A stretch of DNA of 64,000 nt from Candidatus Cottocaccamicrobium excrementipullorum (GTDB lineage: Bacteria > Bacillota > Clostridia > Lachnospirales > Lachnospiraceae): assembly GCA_018713255.1 (NCBI GenBank), contig DVFL01000040.1, positions 62,001-126,000 on the forward strand, read 5' to 3'. A program made the position numbers and the translations under genes. Within the stretch, counting starts at the first letter, position 1, and each line of letters begins with the position of its first letter. Positions 61,928 through 64,000 of this stretch are shown piece after piece. The notes beneath the pieces are model-generated. The model saw only the letters and a list, made by a program, of their open reading frames with translations, was not told the origin of the DNA and ran no database searches.

Positions 61928-62468
61928 TTGATTTTCCTCCATTTGACTTCACTCCCATCAGGGATTTCATGGCGAAGGAGTAAATTTCCTGGCTTTTCTC
62001 CCGCCAGTTGCTGCACATGTATTCTGCCTGGTCTTTATCTGGAACGGAAAGGTCCAGGCGGATTAACGGCGCCTTTCCCTCCCGCACTTCGCAGTGCACT
62101 ACATAGTCTTTATTGGTGGATTTATAAAAATCAGCAATTACTCCCACTTCATTTCGAAGGCGGATCTTATTTTCTTTCAGATATTCGTCCATATCCTGGA
62201 TAATGGCAGGAGAAATCTTATCTACAAAGAAATCCAGCGTGTCCATTCCCTCCTGAGTAATTTCATACCGGGTGCTGTTGCGGATGGTTTCCATGCGGAT
62301 CAGGCCGGCATCCAGCAGCTCGTTTAAGGCCTGCTGAAGTGTAAAATAGGTGGTATAATCATGCTCCAGGAAAAAATTGGAAAGCTGAGCGTTGGTTAAG
62401 GGAAAATTTACCTGCTTCAGCATATAAAGATTCATTAATTTATACAGCGTCATTGGTTCTGATAACAT
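61917..62468 (-). CDS. DUF4364 family protein
   Basis: The protein has about 183 aa and a winged-helix-like N-terminal half (LTNAQLSNFFLEHDYTTYFTLQQALNELLDAGLI...RYEITQEGMDTL), as in the DUF4364 family of Clostridia. It probably binds DNA. The ATG at 62468 lies 6 nt after AGGTGG; an ATG two codons earlier overlaps the spacer. It is divergent from the DUF5717 gene. Confidence 0.87.
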   Translation of the reverse strand: MLSEPMTLYKLMNLYMLKQVNFPLTNAQLSNFFLEHDYTTYFTLQQALNELLDAGLIRMETIRNSTRYEITQEGMDTLDFFVDKISPAIIQDMDEYLKENKIRLRNEVGVIADFYKSTNKDYVVHCEVREGKAPLIRLDLSVPDKDQAEYMCSNWREKSQEIYSFAMKSLMGVKSNGGKSNET

Positions 62469-62585
62469 AAGCATCCACCTGTTACATTCCTTTCTTTCCT
62501 TACTATGATAACAACTTAACTCTTTTAAATCAAGCAGAAATATGATAGAATAGGTTGATATCAGGGAGATTTTGGGTGACATAAG

Positions 62586-64000
62586 ATGAAAGAACGTATT
62601 AATCGACTGGCCAGAGGGATTCTGGATATGGACACACCAAAGGTTCTGGTGGTCCCAGATAAATTAGAAGAAACGGTGCAGGCAGGCAAAACCCTGTCAG
62701 GGGAGTTTCATGTCAACAGTGAAAACAGCCTTTATATTAAGGGCTTGGCTTACACCAACCATACCCGGGTGAAGATTGACAATCCTGCTTTCGGCGGGAT
62801 GAGGAACCGGGTTTCTTATCAGATTGACGCTGGCCATTTAGAAAATGGAGATAAAATAGAAGGAGAGATTCTGCTGGTAACCAATGGAGGGGAGATTACG
62901 CTCCCTTTTTGTTTCCTGGTTCAGCTGGGTGTCTCCGGAAAGACCCTGGCTGGTCTTAAGACCGCCGGGGATTTTGGCGATGCAGCCAGAGAAGATCTGG
63001 AGACTGCCCTTCGCCTGTTTGATTATCAGGATTTTGCCAAGGCGCCGTTTATGCAGGATATGCATATCCGTGCCCTTTATGATGGATTAAAAGGTCATGG
63101 AGACAGAGGAAATCAGCTGGAAGAATTTCTGGTGTCGTTAGGCGTAAAGGATCCGGTAAAGATATCTGTTTCCCAGGAAACAAAACGGTACGGTGTTTCA
63201 GAGGGGGAGACAGAGGATAGGATTGAAGTAAAGCGCAAGGGATGGGGCTATGTCTCTCTGGAAGTTCAGGCGGACGGTCCCTTTCTTGAGGTACCGAAAA
63301 AACATTTTGAAAGCGGGGATTTCCAGGAAGACATCTGTTCAATCCCTTATAAAATTCTGCCCCAAAGACTTCACCAGGGGAAAAATTTTGGATATATTCG
63401 ATTAGCTACGGCTAAGGAGACCATTACCATTCCTGTAGAGGCACAGGGTCCAGGGCCCGGAGCTGCCGCCAGATCACGGAGGCGGTTCCAAAAAGCAAGG
63501 GAGCAGTTTTTATCTCTTCGCCTGGATCTGGAGGCTGGTCTTTATGAGTTTAAGGCGCTCAGGGACCGGATGTTCAGAGAATTAGATGTGATGCGCAGCC
63601 AGCCTGAGGATAAAAATATGGCGGCGCTGTGGATGGCGGAGACGCTGATTTTCGATGGAAACCGGGAGCAGGCGGCTTTAGTGCTGGATGAGTGCAGAGA
63701 TGAGATTCTCATGTCCCGCAGAGATATGGTGGATTATTACTGCTTTTACCAGTATCTTCATCTGATGCTCCAGCCGAACATCAGCCAGAAGGAGTCTTTG
63801 ATTCGTCTGACCAGGAAATATTTGTCAGAAGGGACCCATCCGGGATTGTTCTTTATTCGCCTTAAGCTGGATCCATCTCTTCAAGAAGCGCCCCTTACGC
63901 TGTTTTCTGAGATGCGCACACTTTATGAGAATGGATTCCACAGTCCGTTCCTTTACGAGGCAGCCTGCAGGATGTTAAAGCAGCATCCTGAATTTTTAAA
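62586..64000 (+). CDS. DUF5717 family protein, N-terminal part
   Basis: The frame is open from the ATG at 62586 to the end of the window (471 complete codons), so the gene continues beyond it. It begins MKERINRLARGILDMDTP, has beta-rich N-terminal sequence (SGEFHVNSENSLYIKGL, then NGDKIEGEILLVTNGGEITLPF), and becomes helical, repeat-like sequence from about residue 300. This matches large uncharacterised Lachnospiraceae proteins of the DUF5717 type, usually over 1000 aa. No signal peptide or catalytic motif is seen. The function is unknown. Confidence 0.8.
   Translation, partial: MKERINRLARGILDMDTPKVLVVPDKLEETVQAGKTLSGEFHVNSENSLYIKGLAYTNHTRVKIDNPAFGGMRNRVSYQIDAGHLENGDKIEGEILLVTNGGEITLPFCFLVQLGVSGKTLAGLKTAGDFGDAAREDLETALRLFDYQDFAKAPFMQDMHIRALYDGLKGHGDRGNQLEEFLVSLGVKDPVKISVSQETKRYGVSEGETEDRIEVKRKGWGYVSLEVQADGPFLEVPKKHFESGDFQEDICSIPYKILPQRLHQGKNFGYIRLATAKETITIPVEAQGPGPGAAARSRRRFQKAREQFLSLRLDLEAGLYEFKALRDRMFRELDVMRSQPEDKNMAALWMAETLIFDGNREQAALVLDECRDEILMSRRDMVDYYCFYQYLHLMLQPNISQKESLIRLTRKYLSEGTHPGLFFIRLKLDPSLQEAPLTLFSEMRTLYENGFHSPFLYEAACRMLKQHPEFL

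Noticed and set aside
1-64000. CRISPR arrays, insertion sequences, prophage or integrative elements
   Set aside because: No repeat-spacer pattern, transposase, integrase or phage structural gene was found; gene content is conserved chromosomal.

Overview
This window looks like chromosome from an anaerobic, spore-forming member of the Clostridia, most likely Lachnospiraceae. The evidence is the pyruvate formate-lyase pair, the oxygen-independent (cbi-type) cobalamin pathway, an alpha/beta-type small acid-soluble spore protein, a Csp-like subtilase, a dgt-dnaG-rpoD-trmK-nif3 operon, and several families I associate with this group (DUF1700, DUF4097, DUF4364, DUF5717, DUF975). Base composition looks even from end to end. 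I see no insertion sequence, integrase, phage gene or CRISPR array.

Layout: (1) 1-1.5 kb holds the 3' end of pflB and its activase gene pflA. (2) 1.6-5.2 kb holds a secreted W-rich wall-binding protein, a translationally coupled padR-DUF1700-DUF4097-pspC cassette with AT-rich operator-like palindromes, and the spore protein. (3) 5.3-19.4 kb is a long cobalamin cluster (cbiG, D, L, F, H, a cbiJ-cbiE fusion, cbiT, cbiA, cobT, cobU, cbiB, cobS, a second cobU-like gene, then a DUF436 gene). It is interrupted by map on the opposite strand. (4) 19.4-20.2 kb carries three tRNA-Leu genes; two are identical and inverted. (5) 20.2-23.0 kb carries a DUF885 lipoprotein and the riboflavin transporter ribU behind an FMN riboswitch, both on the minus strand. 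(6) 23.0-26.8 kb carries a minimal two-gene SufC/SufB pair, the Csp-like protease and a small XRE regulator. (7) 27.0-34.2 kb is the dgt-dnaG-rpoD-trmK-nif3-nucleoside kinase run. (8) 34.3-36.0 kb holds rnpB and pyrBI on the minus strand. (9) 36.2-44.2 kb is mixed: a possible uracil-DNA-glycosylase-like protein, a MATE pump, ilvE, a redox-domain/Nudix fusion, a flavodoxin-like reductase, a P-loop kinase plus DUF2007 pair, and a GH28-like glycosidase. (10) 44.2-49.5 kb has thrS behind a threonine T-box, an acyltransferase, a DUF1540 protein, and infC-rpmI-rplT behind an attenuator leader. (11) 49.5-53.0 kb is a second cobalamin locus (cbiP, cbiC and a threonine-phosphate decarboxylase). (12) 53-61.9 kb holds a CYTH protein, a DUF975 protein, a DJ-1 family protein and the proteostasis set tig-clpP-clpX-lon-ysxC. 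(13) 61.7 kb to the end holds a small membrane protein, a DUF4364 protein and the start of a DUF5717 protein.

Together the two cobalamin loci encode nearly the whole anaerobic route from cobalt-precorrin-2 to cobalamin. Precorrin-2 synthesis, cobalt insertion and the ATP:corrinoid adenosyltransferase are not in the window. Most of the rest is housekeeping. The most unusual points are the CbiJ-CbiE fusion and the antisense map gene between cbiE and cbiT, two complementary divergent CobU paralogs, a hairpin that is both a likely terminator and an RBS-sequestering element upstream of the DUF885 lipoprotein, a large palindrome over a promoter upstream of dgt, an ATT start for infC with a visible attenuator, and the redox-domain/Nudix fusion. 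I found no convincing wholly new defence or mobile system.
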